Source: Cellulomonas aerilata (GTDB lineage: Bacteria > Actinomycetota > Actinomycetes > Actinomycetales > Cellulomonadaceae). Taken from it: a stretch of 64,000 nucleotides of DNA. Made by a program: the position numbers and the translations under genes. The notes beneath the pieces were generated by a model that saw only the letters and a program-made list of their open reading frames with translations, ran no database searches and had not been told where the DNA came from. The stretch lies in contig NZ_BJYY01000002.1 of the NCBI RefSeq assembly GCF_007991755.1, positions 62,001 through 126,000 of the forward strand, given 5' to 3'. Positions 17,663 through 25,931 of the stretch are shown piece after piece (the first letter of the stretch is position 1; every line of letters starts with the position of its first letter).

Positions 17663-18655
17663 ATGGGGCAGGTCGTCGTCACCGGAGGACTCGGGTTCAT
17701 CGGCTCGCACGTCGCCGACGCGTATCTGGCACGGGGCGACACCGTGCGCATCATCGACTCCGAGGTCGGCGCCGTCGTCGACGGGGAGGACTACGACACC
17801 GACCCGCGATGCACGGTGGTCCGGGCGTCGGTGGAGGACTACCTCCGCGGCGGCGGGGACTTCGCCGGCGTCGACCGGGTCGTGCACGCCGCAGCGCACG
17901 TCGGTCCGGCCGGGATCCTCCACCACGTGGGGACCCTGGGCGTCGACATCGTCATGAGCACCAGCCCGGTCCTCGAGGCGTGCCTGGCGGCCGACGTGCC
18001 GCTGTGCGTCTTCAGCTCCGCGGAGGTGTACGGCCGCAGCGGTCAGCTCGCCGAAGGGGACGACATCCGGGTGCCGCGCGACTACAACGCGCGGATCGAG
18101 TACGCCGTCGCCAAGACGCTGACCGAGGTGATGACGGTCAACAGCCGCCACCGGGGCCTGCGTGCCATCGTGATCCGCCCGTTCAACGTCGGCGGGGCGC
18201 GGCAGTCCCGCGCGGGCGGGTTCGTCATGCCGACCTTCGTGCAGCAGGCCCTGGCCGGGACGCCGATCACCGTGTTCGCCACGGGGCAGCAGGTGCGCGC
18301 GTTCCTGGCCGCCACCGACCTCGCCCGCTTCCTCACCGACCACATGGATGCCGCGCTGGCGGCGGGGCACACGGTGATCAACGTGGGGAACCCGGGGAAC
18401 GCCGTCACCGTCATGGCCCTGGCGGAGCGGGTCAAGGAGCTCATGGGCAGCTCCTCCCCGATCGTGCGGGTGGACGCCAAGACGATCCACGGTCCGCTGT
18501 ACGAGGAGGCCGAGTCGTTCCACAAGGTCCCGGTCCTGGGGGCGGCGGCTGCCCTGGGCTGGCGCCCGCAGCTCGACCTCGACGACCTCATCCTGCAGAC
18601 CGCCGACTACTACCGGCGCCGCAGCGACGTGCGGGCCGACCGTGCTGCTGTCTGA
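17663..18655 (+). CDS. NAD-dependent nucleotide-sugar epimerase/dehydratase
   Basis: A 330-residue extended short-chain dehydrogenase. The N-terminal NAD-binding motif GGLGFIGSHVA is at residues 8-18. The active-site pattern is SSAEVYG (the Ser/Thr position) followed by YAVAK, the catalytic Tyr-x3-Lys. RPFNVGGARQSRAGGFVMPT is the typical substrate-binding segment. The ATG at 17663 was preferred over a TTG two codons upstream because a GGGGGG run is well spaced before it. The gene overlaps the PIG-L deacetylase gene by 14 bases, so the two probably act on one product. It would modify the hexose of a nucleotide sugar; substrate not determinable. Confidence 0.9.
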   Translation: MGQVVVTGGLGFIGSHVADAYLARGDTVRIIDSEVGAVVDGEDYDTDPRCTVVRASVEDYLRGGGDFAGVDRVVHAAAHVGPAGILHHVGTLGVDIVMSTSPVLEACLAADVPLCVFSSAEVYGRSGQLAEGDDIRVPRDYNARIEYAVAKTLTEVMTVNSRHRGLRAIVIRPFNVGGARQSRAGGFVMPTFVQQALAGTPITVFATGQQVRAFLAATDLARFLTDHMDAALAAGHTVINVGNPGNAVTVMALAERVKELMGSSSPIVRVDAKTIHGPLYEEAESFHKVPVLGAAAALGWRPQLDLDDLILQTADYYRRRSDVRADRAAV

Positions 18656-19340
18656 GGGCGGCACCGTCCTGGTGCTCGCGCCGCACGCCGACGACGAGGT
18701 GCTGGGCTGCGGTGGGCTCATGGCGTCCCTGGCACGACGGGGCGTCGGGGTGCACGTCCTCTACGCGTCGGTGGACGGCTCGCGCCACTACGGCCTGGCG
18801 GGGACGACGACCTTCGCCGAGCGGGTCGCGGAGATCGAGGAGGTGAGCCGGCTGCTCGGCTTCACCTACGAGATCGCCTACCCCGAGAAGGGCCTGATGA
18901 TGGAGCTGGACACCCTGCCGCGGCGCGAGCTGGTCGACCTCTACCAGCACGCGATGGACGAGCGGCGCCCGGACGTCGTGCTGCTGCCGTCCGGGGCCGA
19001 CTACGACCACGACCACGTCACGGTCTTCCTCGCCGGCTTCGCCGCGGCACGGCCCATCCCGGAGCAGTTCGGCAAGCGGCTGGTCCCGCACGTGCTGGCC
19101 TACGAGATGACCAAGATCCAGTGGGCGGCCGAGCCGTTGCCCCGGTCCACGGCCTACCACGAGCTCACGGGGGAGGACCTGGAGACCAAGCAGCGCGCGA
19201 TCGCCCTCTACCGGACCCAGGCCCGGGTGAGCCCGCACATCCGCAGCCCCGAGTCGGTCGCCGCGCTCGCGGTCGTCCGGGGAGCGGAGGTCGGGGTGCC
19301 CCACGCCGAGGCCTACCAGGTGCTGCGGACCCTCATCTGA
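18642..19340 (+). CDS. PIG-L (LmbE-like) family deacetylase
   Basis: A 232-residue zinc-dependent N-deacetylase of the LmbE/MshB family. The metal and catalytic motif PHADDE is at residues 14-19, and a later DHDHV supplies the third histidine ligand. Family members remove acetyl groups from N-acetylglucosamine-containing small molecules or glycans. The GTG at 18642 lies inside the epimerase gene (14-bp overlap, coupled). The stop overlaps the end of the convergent glycosyltransferase gene by 8 bp. It is too distinct in context to be called MshB, and no mycothiol genes are nearby. Likely part of a glycoconjugate pathway with the epimerase. Confidence 0.88.
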   Translation: MLLSEGGTVLVLAPHADDEVLGCGGLMASLARRGVGVHVLYASVDGSRHYGLAGTTTFAERVAEIEEVSRLLGFTYEIAYPEKGLMMELDTLPRRELVDLYQHAMDERRPDVVLLPSGADYDHDHVTVFLAGFAAARPIPEQFGKRLVPHVLAYEMTKIQWAAEPLPRSTAYHELTGEDLETKQRAIALYRTQARVSPHIRSPESVAALAVVRGAEVGVPHAEAYQVLRTLI

Positions 19341-20622
19341 TCCCCCCGGCCGCGGGGGTGCCGAACGAGACGGTGGCCAGGTGGGTGAGCACCACCTGGG
19401 CCACCTCCTGCGGCGACAGCCCCTCCAGGCAGGTGAAGGTCCGGTCCGTCCAGCGGGACGGGTGCAGGCGGTCGAACACCCCGAGGCGGGTCAGCACCCG
19501 CTTGTAGGGCTTCCACAGGTGCAGCGGCTCCAGGCGCTGCTTGGTGCGCGGCTTGGTGTCCCGTGAGCACAGGCACGCCCCGCGGGTGGTGTGCTGGCAC
19601 CAGGCGACCCGGGAGGCGCTGACGTGACGCGGGTCCGCCGGCCACCACAGGGGCCCCGACCGGTTGTGGCCGGGGTAGTCACGCTCCCCGGGGCCCTGGA
19701 CGGAGACGGTGGGCGTGCCCACCGCCATCGCCACGCACACCGGGCCCGCGGGCTCGCCGACCACCACGGTGCAGCGCTCCAGGACCGCGCTGAGCTGCCC
19801 CACCGTCGGCCGCTCCAGGAGGACCACCCGCGGGTCGGCCCGGTCTTGCGCCCCGCGGAACTCCTCCATCTGGGCCGCGCTGCCCCCGTTGACCACGACC
19901 CGGACGCCGTGGCGGAGCAGGACGTCGGCCGTCGCGAGGTAGCGCTCGATGCCCCACCGGCCCATCCCGACCCCGTACTGGGGGCCGCGGGTGTTCAGCA
20001 GCGCGACCGGTGCCTCGTCCAGCCGGTGGCGGGCGAAGAAGTCCGCCGCGTACCGCCGGTCCTCCTCCGCCGGCTCCAGGTGCGGGCGGACGACCTCGGC
20101 GAGCGGCTGCCCCAGGAGCAGCTCGGAGGTCATCAGCTCGAAGAAGACGTGGGCGGGGAAGTCCGCGAAGGGGCTCTTGCGCCGGTCCCGGTAGCGGTAG
20201 CCGTGCCGGTGGTGCAGGCGCGCGCCGGCCAGCCGCACCGCCAGGGCGAAGGGCCAGGCCACCCGCTCCCGCCGCGCCAGGACGAGGACGTCGTCGACCC
20301 CCCGCAGCAGGGACAGGTCCCGGGGCAGCCGGCGCAGCGTGGTGCCGGCGTCCCGGATGCCCCCGGGGAGCCGGACCACCCGCGCCACGTGCGGCGACCG
20401 GTCCAGGACCGCCGCCTGGGTGTCCCGGCCGACGGCGGCGGCGACCTGCGTCCGGGGCCAGTGGCGGTGGATCAGCTCGAACACACCGAGCGCCTCGGCG
20501 GCGTCCCCGATCCCCTTGGCGTCGAGCACGACCAGGACGCGGCGCGGCGGCACGCGCCCCGGACGCCGTCCCCGCGGCGTGCGCACCCGGCTCCGCGGCA
20601 CGGTGCCCCGTCCCTCGTCCAC
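19333..20622 (-). CDS. Glycosyltransferase family 9 (heptosyltransferase-like) protein
   Basis: A 429-residue GT-B fold protein resembling ADP-heptose:LPS heptosyltransferases. Visible features are VLVVLDAKGIGDAAEAL near residue 30, the second-lobe VALLNTRGPQYGVGMGRWGI, and VVVGEPAGPVCVAMAVGTPTVSVQGP, the nucleotide-sugar loop. A Cys-rich C-terminal insert (WCQHTTRGACLCS) is unusual and may bind metal. This is the last gene of the - strand cluster, starting at a GTG 14 bases after the dehydrogenase fusion stops, and its end overlaps the convergent deacetylase gene. In a monoderm it probably builds an exported glycan rather than LPS. Donor and acceptor unknown. Confidence 0.85.
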   Translation of the reverse strand: MDEGRGTVPRSRVRTPRGRRPGRVPPRRVLVVLDAKGIGDAAEALGVFELIHRHWPRTQVAAAVGRDTQAAVLDRSPHVARVVRLPGGIRDAGTTLRRLPRDLSLLRGVDDVLVLARRERVAWPFALAVRLAGARLHHRHGYRYRDRRKSPFADFPAHVFFELMTSELLLGQPLAEVVRPHLEPAEEDRRYAADFFARHRLDEAPVALLNTRGPQYGVGMGRWGIERYLATADVLLRHGVRVVVNGGSAAQMEEFRGAQDRADPRVVLLERPTVGQLSAVLERCTVVVGEPAGPVCVAMAVGTPTVSVQGPGERDYPGHNRSGPLWWPADPRHVSASRVAWCQHTTRGACLCSRDTKPRTKQRLEPLHLWKPYKRVLTRLGVFDRLHPSRWTDRTFTCLEGLSPQEVAQVVLTHLATVSFGTPAAGGIR

Positions 20623-20636
20623 GTCGCGCCCGGTCG

Positions 20637-22928
20637 CTACAGGCGCTCGACGTTGTCGCCGGACGACACCCCGCGGGTGTCGAAGACCCGGACGGCCGAG
20701 GTCGCCAGCTCCCGCAGGTCGTAGACGGCGTGCGCCTGCAGCACCATGACCAGGTCGGCCTCCGCCGCCGCCGCGGGCAGGCTGTCGGGCGCCTTCTCGA
20801 CGCCGTCGACCGGCCAGTGCGGCACGTACGGGTCGTGGTACCGCACCCGCGCCCCGAGCCGCAGCAACCGGGTGGCCACCTCGCGCGCCGGTGACTCGCG
20901 GTGGTCGGCGACGTCCGCCTTGTAGGTCACGCCGAGCAGCAGCACGGTGCTGCCCCGCAGCGCGATCCCGTCCTCGTTGAGCAGCTCCTGCGCGCGGCGG
21001 ACCACGTACGCCGGCATGGACTCGTTGACTTCCTGCGCGAGCTCGACGAGGCGCAGCGCCCGCCCGAGCTGGGTCCGGACCCGGTAGGTCAGGTAGTTGG
21101 GGTCGATGGGGATGCAGCTGCCGCCGACGCCGGGTCCCGGCACGAACGACTGGAACCCGAACGGCTTGGTCGCCGCGAGGCGGATGACGTCCCAGAAGTC
21201 GACGCCCATGTCGTGGAAGCACTGCGCCAGCTCGTTGACCAGGGCGATGTTGACGTGGCGGTAGGTGTTCTCGAGCAGCTTGGCGGCCTCGGCCTCGCGG
21301 GTCCCGCGCGCCACCAGCACCGTGTCCACGAACCGTGCGTAGAGCTGCCGCGCCGCCTCCGTGCTCTCGGGCGTCACCCCGCCGACGATCTTGGGGGTGT
21401 TGCGCAGCCCGAACTGCTCGTTGCCCGGGTCGATCCGCTCCGGGGAGAACGCGAGGTGGAAGTCCGTGCCCGCCCGGAGCCCCGACCCCTGCTCGAGGAT
21501 GGGCTGCACCACCTCCTCCGTGGTGCCCGGGTAGCTCGTGGACTCCAGCACGACGAGCGTCCCGGGCCGCAGGTGCCGGGCGACCGCCGCGCTCGCCCGG
21601 CTCACCGGGCCGAGGTCGGGCACCCCGCCGGACCCGAGCATCGTCGGCACGCAGATCACCACGGTGCCGGCCCGCTCGACCACGGAGACGTCCGCGGTGG
21701 CGCGGAAGCCGCGCCGGACCAGACCGGCGACGTCGTCGTCGGACAGGTCGTGGACGTGCGACCGGCCGTCGTTGAGGGCGCGGACGACGTCCCGGTCCAG
21801 GTCCAGCCCGGCGACGGACATCCCGGCCCAGGTGGCGTGCGCGGCCACCGGCAGGCCGACGTACCCCAGGCCCACCACCACGAGGTCCACCGGGTCGACG
21901 GGCTGGGTGACCGGCCGGGCCGGTGCTGCCCGCCGTGCCGCGGCGGCGCAAACCCGGGACAGCTCCTCGCGGTGCTCGTGCAGCCACCGCACGCGGTTGC
22001 GCTCCATGCCGATCTTCACGTGGTCGTTGACCGACAGCGGCTCGCCGTCGTGCAGGCGGCCCAGGCGCCCGAAGGTGCGCTTGAGGTCCCGGCACTCGAC
22101 CATCAGCGGCAGGGCGATCGCCTCCGCGGGCGTGAGCCGGCCCGACTGGTCGACGTAGGCCTCGAGGAGGGCGGCCACGCGGTCGAGGTCGAGGGCGACC
22201 TTGTGGTCCTGCGCGCCGGACGCCGTGTAGACCATCCCGAGGTCGTGCGTCGCGATGGCCAGGTCCACCACGCGGGCGTCGGGCCCCGCGCTGTCCAGGT
22301 CGAGCAGCGCCGAGAGCCGGTCGCCGTCGAACAGGACGTTGCCGCGCCGGGCACCACCGTGGGTGATCAGCCGGGGCAGGTCGGGGGTCAGGCGTCCGAG
22401 CTCCTCCATCACCTGCGTCGCCCGCTGGTGCAGGTACGGGTCGAACGGCCCGCGCGCCGCCCGCAGGCGCAGCTCCACCAGCGGCGACGGCTCACCGGCG
22501 CCGGCGTCGAGGTCGGCGACCGTCTGGTGGTACCAGGCCAGCACGCGCCCCAGCTGCTGCAGGTGCGCCGGACGCCCGGGGTCGTAGGGCGCACCGCTCA
22601 TCGCCTCGGTCACGACCCAGAGCCGGCCGCCGATCACGGCGTGCCGGGCGCCGGTGGCGGTGGGCACGACCCGGGGCACGGGCAGCCCGCGCCGGGCCAG
22701 CAGGGACATCAGGTCCAGCTGCTGCAGGAGGTCGCCGACCGACTTCGACCGGTGCGAGCGGCGGGCGAAGAAGTCCCCCTGCGCGGTCGTCAGGCGGAAG
22801 TGCTCGTTCAGGCTGACGGTCGCCGGGGCGAGCCGGCGCCAGCCGCCCAGCGGCCAGTGCTCCATCAGCTCCCCGACCGGCAGGGGCCCACCCAGCCGGT
22901 CGACGGCGGTCTCGAGGTCGAGGGTCAC
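20637..22928 (-). CDS. Fusion: APH-fold (pseudo)kinase domain + nucleotide-sugar dehydrogenase
   Basis: One uninterrupted 763-residue frame. Residues about 1-335 have the aminoglycoside/choline-kinase fold (FFARRSHRSKSVGDLLQQL, VVTEAMSGAPYD). The Brenner motif reads THGGARRGN: His190 and Asn197 are kept, but the catalytic Asp is Gly192, so phosphotransfer is doubtful. Asp210 (LLDLD) remains. Residues about 346-763 form a UDP-sugar 6-dehydrogenase: Rossmann VVVGLGYVGLPVA, AFSPERIDPG, KLLENTYRHVNIALVNEL and the thiolate site GPGVGGSCIPIDPNYL (Cys605), closest in pattern to UDP-N-acetylhexosamine dehydrogenases. It should oxidise a UDP-sugar to the uronate. The GTG at 22928 follows GGGAGG. The gene lies between the ABC exporter and GT9 genes. 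Confidence 0.88.
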   Translation of the reverse strand: MTLDLETAVDRLGGPLPVGELMEHWPLGGWRRLAPATVSLNEHFRLTTAQGDFFARRSHRSKSVGDLLQQLDLMSLLARRGLPVPRVVPTATGARHAVIGGRLWVVTEAMSGAPYDPGRPAHLQQLGRVLAWYHQTVADLDAGAGEPSPLVELRLRAARGPFDPYLHQRATQVMEELGRLTPDLPRLITHGGARRGNVLFDGDRLSALLDLDSAGPDARVVDLAIATHDLGMVYTASGAQDHKVALDLDRVAALLEAYVDQSGRLTPAEAIALPLMVECRDLKRTFGRLGRLHDGEPLSVNDHVKIGMERNRVRWLHEHREELSRVCAAAARRAAPARPVTQPVDPVDLVVVGLGYVGLPVAAHATWAGMSVAGLDLDRDVVRALNDGRSHVHDLSDDDVAGLVRRGFRATADVSVVERAGTVVICVPTMLGSGGVPDLGPVSRASAAVARHLRPGTLVVLESTSYPGTTEEVVQPILEQGSGLRAGTDFHLAFSPERIDPGNEQFGLRNTPKIVGGVTPESTEAARQLYARFVDTVLVARGTREAEAAKLLENTYRHVNIALVNELAQCFHDMGVDFWDVIRLAATKPFGFQSFVPGPGVGGSCIPIDPNYLTYRVRTQLGRALRLVELAQEVNESMPAYVVRRAQELLNEDGIALRGSTVLLLGVTYKADVADHRESPAREVATRLLRLGARVRYHDPYVPHWPVDGVEKAPDSLPAAAAEADLVMVLQAHAVYDLRELATSAVRVFDTRGVSSGDNVERL

Positions 22929-22977
22929 GACTCTGCCCTCCCTGGGGCGATCCGGATCATCACTGCGGCGGTAGGGC

Positions 22978-24918
22978 TCATGACGGCTCCCGTGCTCCGT
23001 GGGTCGTGCGTCCGTCGGTCTGCTGCCCGTCGGCCCCGGCGGGCGTGGACGTGGGGTGGGGCGTGGATGTGGGGTGGGGCGAGAGCACGGTGCGGCGGTC
23101 GGCCGCACCGTGGCCGTTCCCGGTCCGGGCGTCGACGTGCTGCAACCGGCACATCTCCGCGTAGACGCCGTCCGCGGCGAGCAGGGTCTGGTGGTCGCCT
23201 CGCTCCACGACGACGCCGTGGTCGAGGACGACGATGTGGTCGGCGGTCATCGCCGCCGCCATCCGGTGCGTGATCATCACCGTGGTCCGCTGCTCGCTCA
23301 CCCGGCGGATCGCCGCGAGCACCGCGCGCTCGGAGCGCGCGTCCAGACCCGTGGTCGGCTCGTCGAGGATGAGGACGGGGGAGCCGCGGACCACCGCCCG
23401 CGCCAGCGCGAGCCGCTGCCGCTGGCCACCGGACAGCGAGGCGCCCCGCTCGGCCAGCAGGGTGTCGTACCCCTGCGGCAAGGTCTGGATGAACTCGTGC
23501 GCGTCGGCGACCTTCGCGGCCTCGACCACCTCCTCCATCGACGCCTCGGGCCGTCCGTAGGCGATGTTCTCCCGCACGGTGGCGCGGAACAGCGTCGCCT
23601 CCTGCAGGACCAGCCCCACGTGCCGGTGGACGCTGTCGAGCGTCAGGTCGCGCAGGTCCGTCCCGTCGAGCGTGACGGTCCCCTCCACCGGGTCCTGCAG
23701 GCGACACAGCAGCGAGGCGATGGTGGACTTGCCCGCGCCGGTCGGTCCGACCACGGCCAGGGTCCGGCCGATGGGGACCTCCAGGTCCACGCCGCGCAGG
23801 ACGGGCCGACCCTCGACGTACGCGAACGACACCCCCGTCAGCCCCATGCCGACCCGGGGGACCGGGGCCGGGACCGCCCCGGGGAGGTCGACGATGTCCG
23901 GCCGGCGACGCAGCACCCGGGCGATCCGCTCCGCCCGCACCCCGGCCTTGGTGAGCTGCGCCGGCAGCTTGGACAGCGACTGGGTCGGGCCGAAGAAGCT
24001 GCTGAGGTAGGAGGTGAAGATGAGCAGGTCGCCGGGGGTGAGTGCACCGGAGACCACGCGGGAGGCGCCGAGCCAGATCAGGCCGGCGGTGGCGACCGCG
24101 ACGAGGACGTCGACGGCGTACGCGAAGCCCGCCGAGGTCCGCTCGGTCCGCAGGATCGCGCGCATCGAGGTCGACGACCGCTCGGCGAACCGCTCCGACT
24201 CCGCGTCCTCGCGGCCCAGCGACTTCACGAGCTTGATCGCGACCAGGGACTCGGCCGCGGCGGCGGCGAGATCGCCCTCCACCACCCGGGCGTGCTCCTC
24301 CGCCGCCTTGATCCGGCGGCGCGAGCCCACCACGACGACAGCCAGGAGCGGGACCACCAGGACCAGGCCCAGGCTCAGCTGCCAGTCCAGGACGAGCAGC
24401 ACCCCGGCCATGCCGATCAGGGTGAGGGCGTCGGTGGTCGCGTCCACCACGGTGGAGGTCAGCACCCCCCGGACGCGGTCGACGTCGGACGTGATCCGGT
24501 TGGTCAGCTCACCGACCGGGACGCCCTCGTGGTAGCGCATCGGCAGCCGCTGGAGACGGGCGAAGAGGTCGGACCGCACCCCGGCGGCGACCCGCTCGCC
24601 GAGCGCGCTCAGCACGTAGCCGCGCAGCAGCCCGACGAGGGAGTCCGCGACCGTGATGAGCAGCAGCGCCAGGACCAGCAGCACCAGGACCGTCCCGGCG
24701 TCGGCCCGCGCGCCGCCGTCCGCCGGCACCAGGACCTCGTCGAAGAGGTACTTCAGCGGCCACGGCTTGAGCAGCCCGGTGCAGGTCCCGGCGAGCGCGA
24801 GGACACCGGCCAGGGCGTACCCGGGCCACTGCGGGCGCAGGTACGGCGCGAAGGTCCGCACCATCGCCCGGGGACCCAGGGCGTCGTCCCGTGGACCGCC
24901 TGCCGCTGGGGTGCTCAC
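22978..24918 (-). CDS. ABC exporter, fused membrane and ATPase domains
   Basis: A 646-residue half-transporter of the MsbA/lipid-multidrug type. Six membrane helices (about residues 25-310) are followed by the nucleotide-binding domain: Walker A VGPTGAGKS (Lys397), signature LSGGQRQRLALARA, Walker B LILDEPTTGLD and the H-loop TVMITHRMA. The GTG overlaps the stop of the upstream kinase gene by four bases (GTGA), so translation is coupled. The C-terminal tail contains a duplicated hexapeptide (PHPTST), produced by an 18-bp DNA repeat. In this cluster it probably flips or exports a lipid-linked or free glycan (inference). It would act as a homodimer or with an unlinked half. Confidence 0.94.
   Translation of the reverse strand: MSTPAAGGPRDDALGPRAMVRTFAPYLRPQWPGYALAGVLALAGTCTGLLKPWPLKYLFDEVLVPADGGARADAGTVLVLLVLALLLITVADSLVGLLRGYVLSALGERVAAGVRSDLFARLQRLPMRYHEGVPVGELTNRITSDVDRVRGVLTSTVVDATTDALTLIGMAGVLLVLDWQLSLGLVLVVPLLAVVVVGSRRRIKAAEEHARVVEGDLAAAAAESLVAIKLVKSLGREDAESERFAERSSTSMRAILRTERTSAGFAYAVDVLVAVATAGLIWLGASRVVSGALTPGDLLIFTSYLSSFFGPTQSLSKLPAQLTKAGVRAERIARVLRRRPDIVDLPGAVPAPVPRVGMGLTGVSFAYVEGRPVLRGVDLEVPIGRTLAVVGPTGAGKSTIASLLCRLQDPVEGTVTLDGTDLRDLTLDSVHRHVGLVLQEATLFRATVRENIAYGRPEASMEEVVEAAKVADAHEFIQTLPQGYDTLLAERGASLSGGQRQRLALARAVVRGSPVLILDEPTTGLDARSERAVLAAIRRVSEQRTTVMITHRMAAAMTADHIVVLDHGVVVERGDHQTLLAADGVYAEMCRLQHVDARTGNGHGAADRRTVLSPHPTSTPHPTSTPAGADGQQTDGRTTHGAREPS
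23041..23076. repeat. 18-bp direct repeat, two copies, in-frame
   Basis: Units 23041-23058 and 23059-23076 differ at one base. They lie in the C-terminal tail of the ABC exporter gene and duplicate six residues without shifting the frame. Confidence 0.85.
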
Positions 24919-25931
24919 AGTGCCGCGCCACCTCCGTCCAGGCAGCGCTCCCAGGCGTCCAGCCACCCGGGCACGAAGTCCGTCCGGCCGACCGGCCGGA
25001 CCACGAGCCGGTAGTAGAGGACCTCCGCGTAGGTGCGCGCGACATACGGGCCGGCGGCGGACACGGCGTCGGGGGAGCCGCCCTCGTCGAGGTACCCGTC
25101 GAGGAAGGCCCCGACCCACGTGTCGGCCAGGGCGGGGGACCCGTGGTGGGCGGCCACCATGGTGCGGGTCTGCCCGACGAAGTGACCGAGGTCGCGGGCC
25201 CCGGGCGCCGCGGCGGCCCGGTCGAAGTCGATGACCACCACCCGCCGGTCGTCGAGGTGGACGTTCTTGGGCTGGAAGTCGCCGTGGGTGGGCACGTGGG
25301 GCAGCCGCACCGCCGACAGCGCCCTCCCGGTCGCGGACCGCAGGGCGCCGATCCGGCCGGCCAGCTCCGGCAGCTCGGCCTCGAGGGCCACGCCGTAGCG
25401 CTCGAGCGCGTGCGTCTCGAAGTCGGCCGGCAGGGAGGGCAGGTGCAGCGTCCGCACGGCGTGCAGCCGGGCCAGCCAGGTCCCGACCCGTCGCGCCGGC
25501 TCCGCGGTCCCGAGCGCGCCGTCGACCAGCAGCGCGTGGAGGGTCTCGGCGGGGGCCTCCTCCTGCGCGAGCAGCTGCCGGTCGGGGTCCCAGCCGAGGG
25601 GGCGGGGGACGCCGGAGGTCGGGCCGTCGAAGCCGGCCGCCCGAAGGTCCGCGAGCAGCCGGCCCGCGTCCTCGCCGCCGCCCCGGAGGAACGCCTTGCC
25701 GATGACCGTCAGGGGCTCGGCCCCGTCGGGTCCCCGGTCCACGCTCAGGTGCCATCGCACCACCGGCCTGCTCCGCGAGGCGTGGACGACCTCCCCGCCC
25801 AGCACGGTGACCTGCCGCACCGCGAGCCGGTCCAGCGGTGGCGGTGCCTGCAGGAGCGCGGTCGCGGCGGCGAGGCGCTCGGCCCGGCGGGCGTCGCGCT
25901 GCTCGGTGCGGGTCTGGTCCAGTGCGGTCAC
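24915..25931 (-). CDS. APH-family phosphotransferase (small-molecule or sugar kinase)
   Basis: A 338-residue kinase-fold protein with an intact active site: the Brenner motif THGDFQPKN (His216, Asp218, Asn223) and the Mg-binding Asp in VVVIDFDRAA. An N-terminal lobe (to about residue 110) precedes it. Family members phosphorylate hydroxyls of sugars, choline or antibiotics. The GTG at 25931 follows AGGAGG six bases upstream and overlaps the stop of the GT5-GH57 gene by four bases; its own stop overlaps the ABC exporter start. That chain of GTGA overlaps argues for a biosynthetic role, for example making a sugar-1-phosphate or phosphorylating the glycan, rather than drug resistance. A maltokinase-like role is possible but not shown. 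Confidence 0.85.
   Translation of the reverse strand: MTALDQTRTEQRDARRAERLAAATALLQAPPPLDRLAVRQVTVLGGEVVHASRSRPVVRWHLSVDRGPDGAEPLTVIGKAFLRGGGEDAGRLLADLRAAGFDGPTSGVPRPLGWDPDRQLLAQEEAPAETLHALLVDGALGTAEPARRVGTWLARLHAVRTLHLPSLPADFETHALERYGVALEAELPELAGRIGALRSATGRALSAVRLPHVPTHGDFQPKNVHLDDRRVVVIDFDRAAAAPGARDLGHFVGQTRTMVAAHHGSPALADTWVGAFLDGYLDEGGSPDAVSAAGPYVARTYAEVLYYRLVVRPVGRTDFVPGWLDAWERCLDGGGAAL

Noticed and set aside
18642-19340. Mycothiol deacetylase MshB
   Set aside because: The PIG-L motifs are general, and the gene is coupled to an epimerase and faces glycan genes. No evidence here favours the mycothiol substrate.
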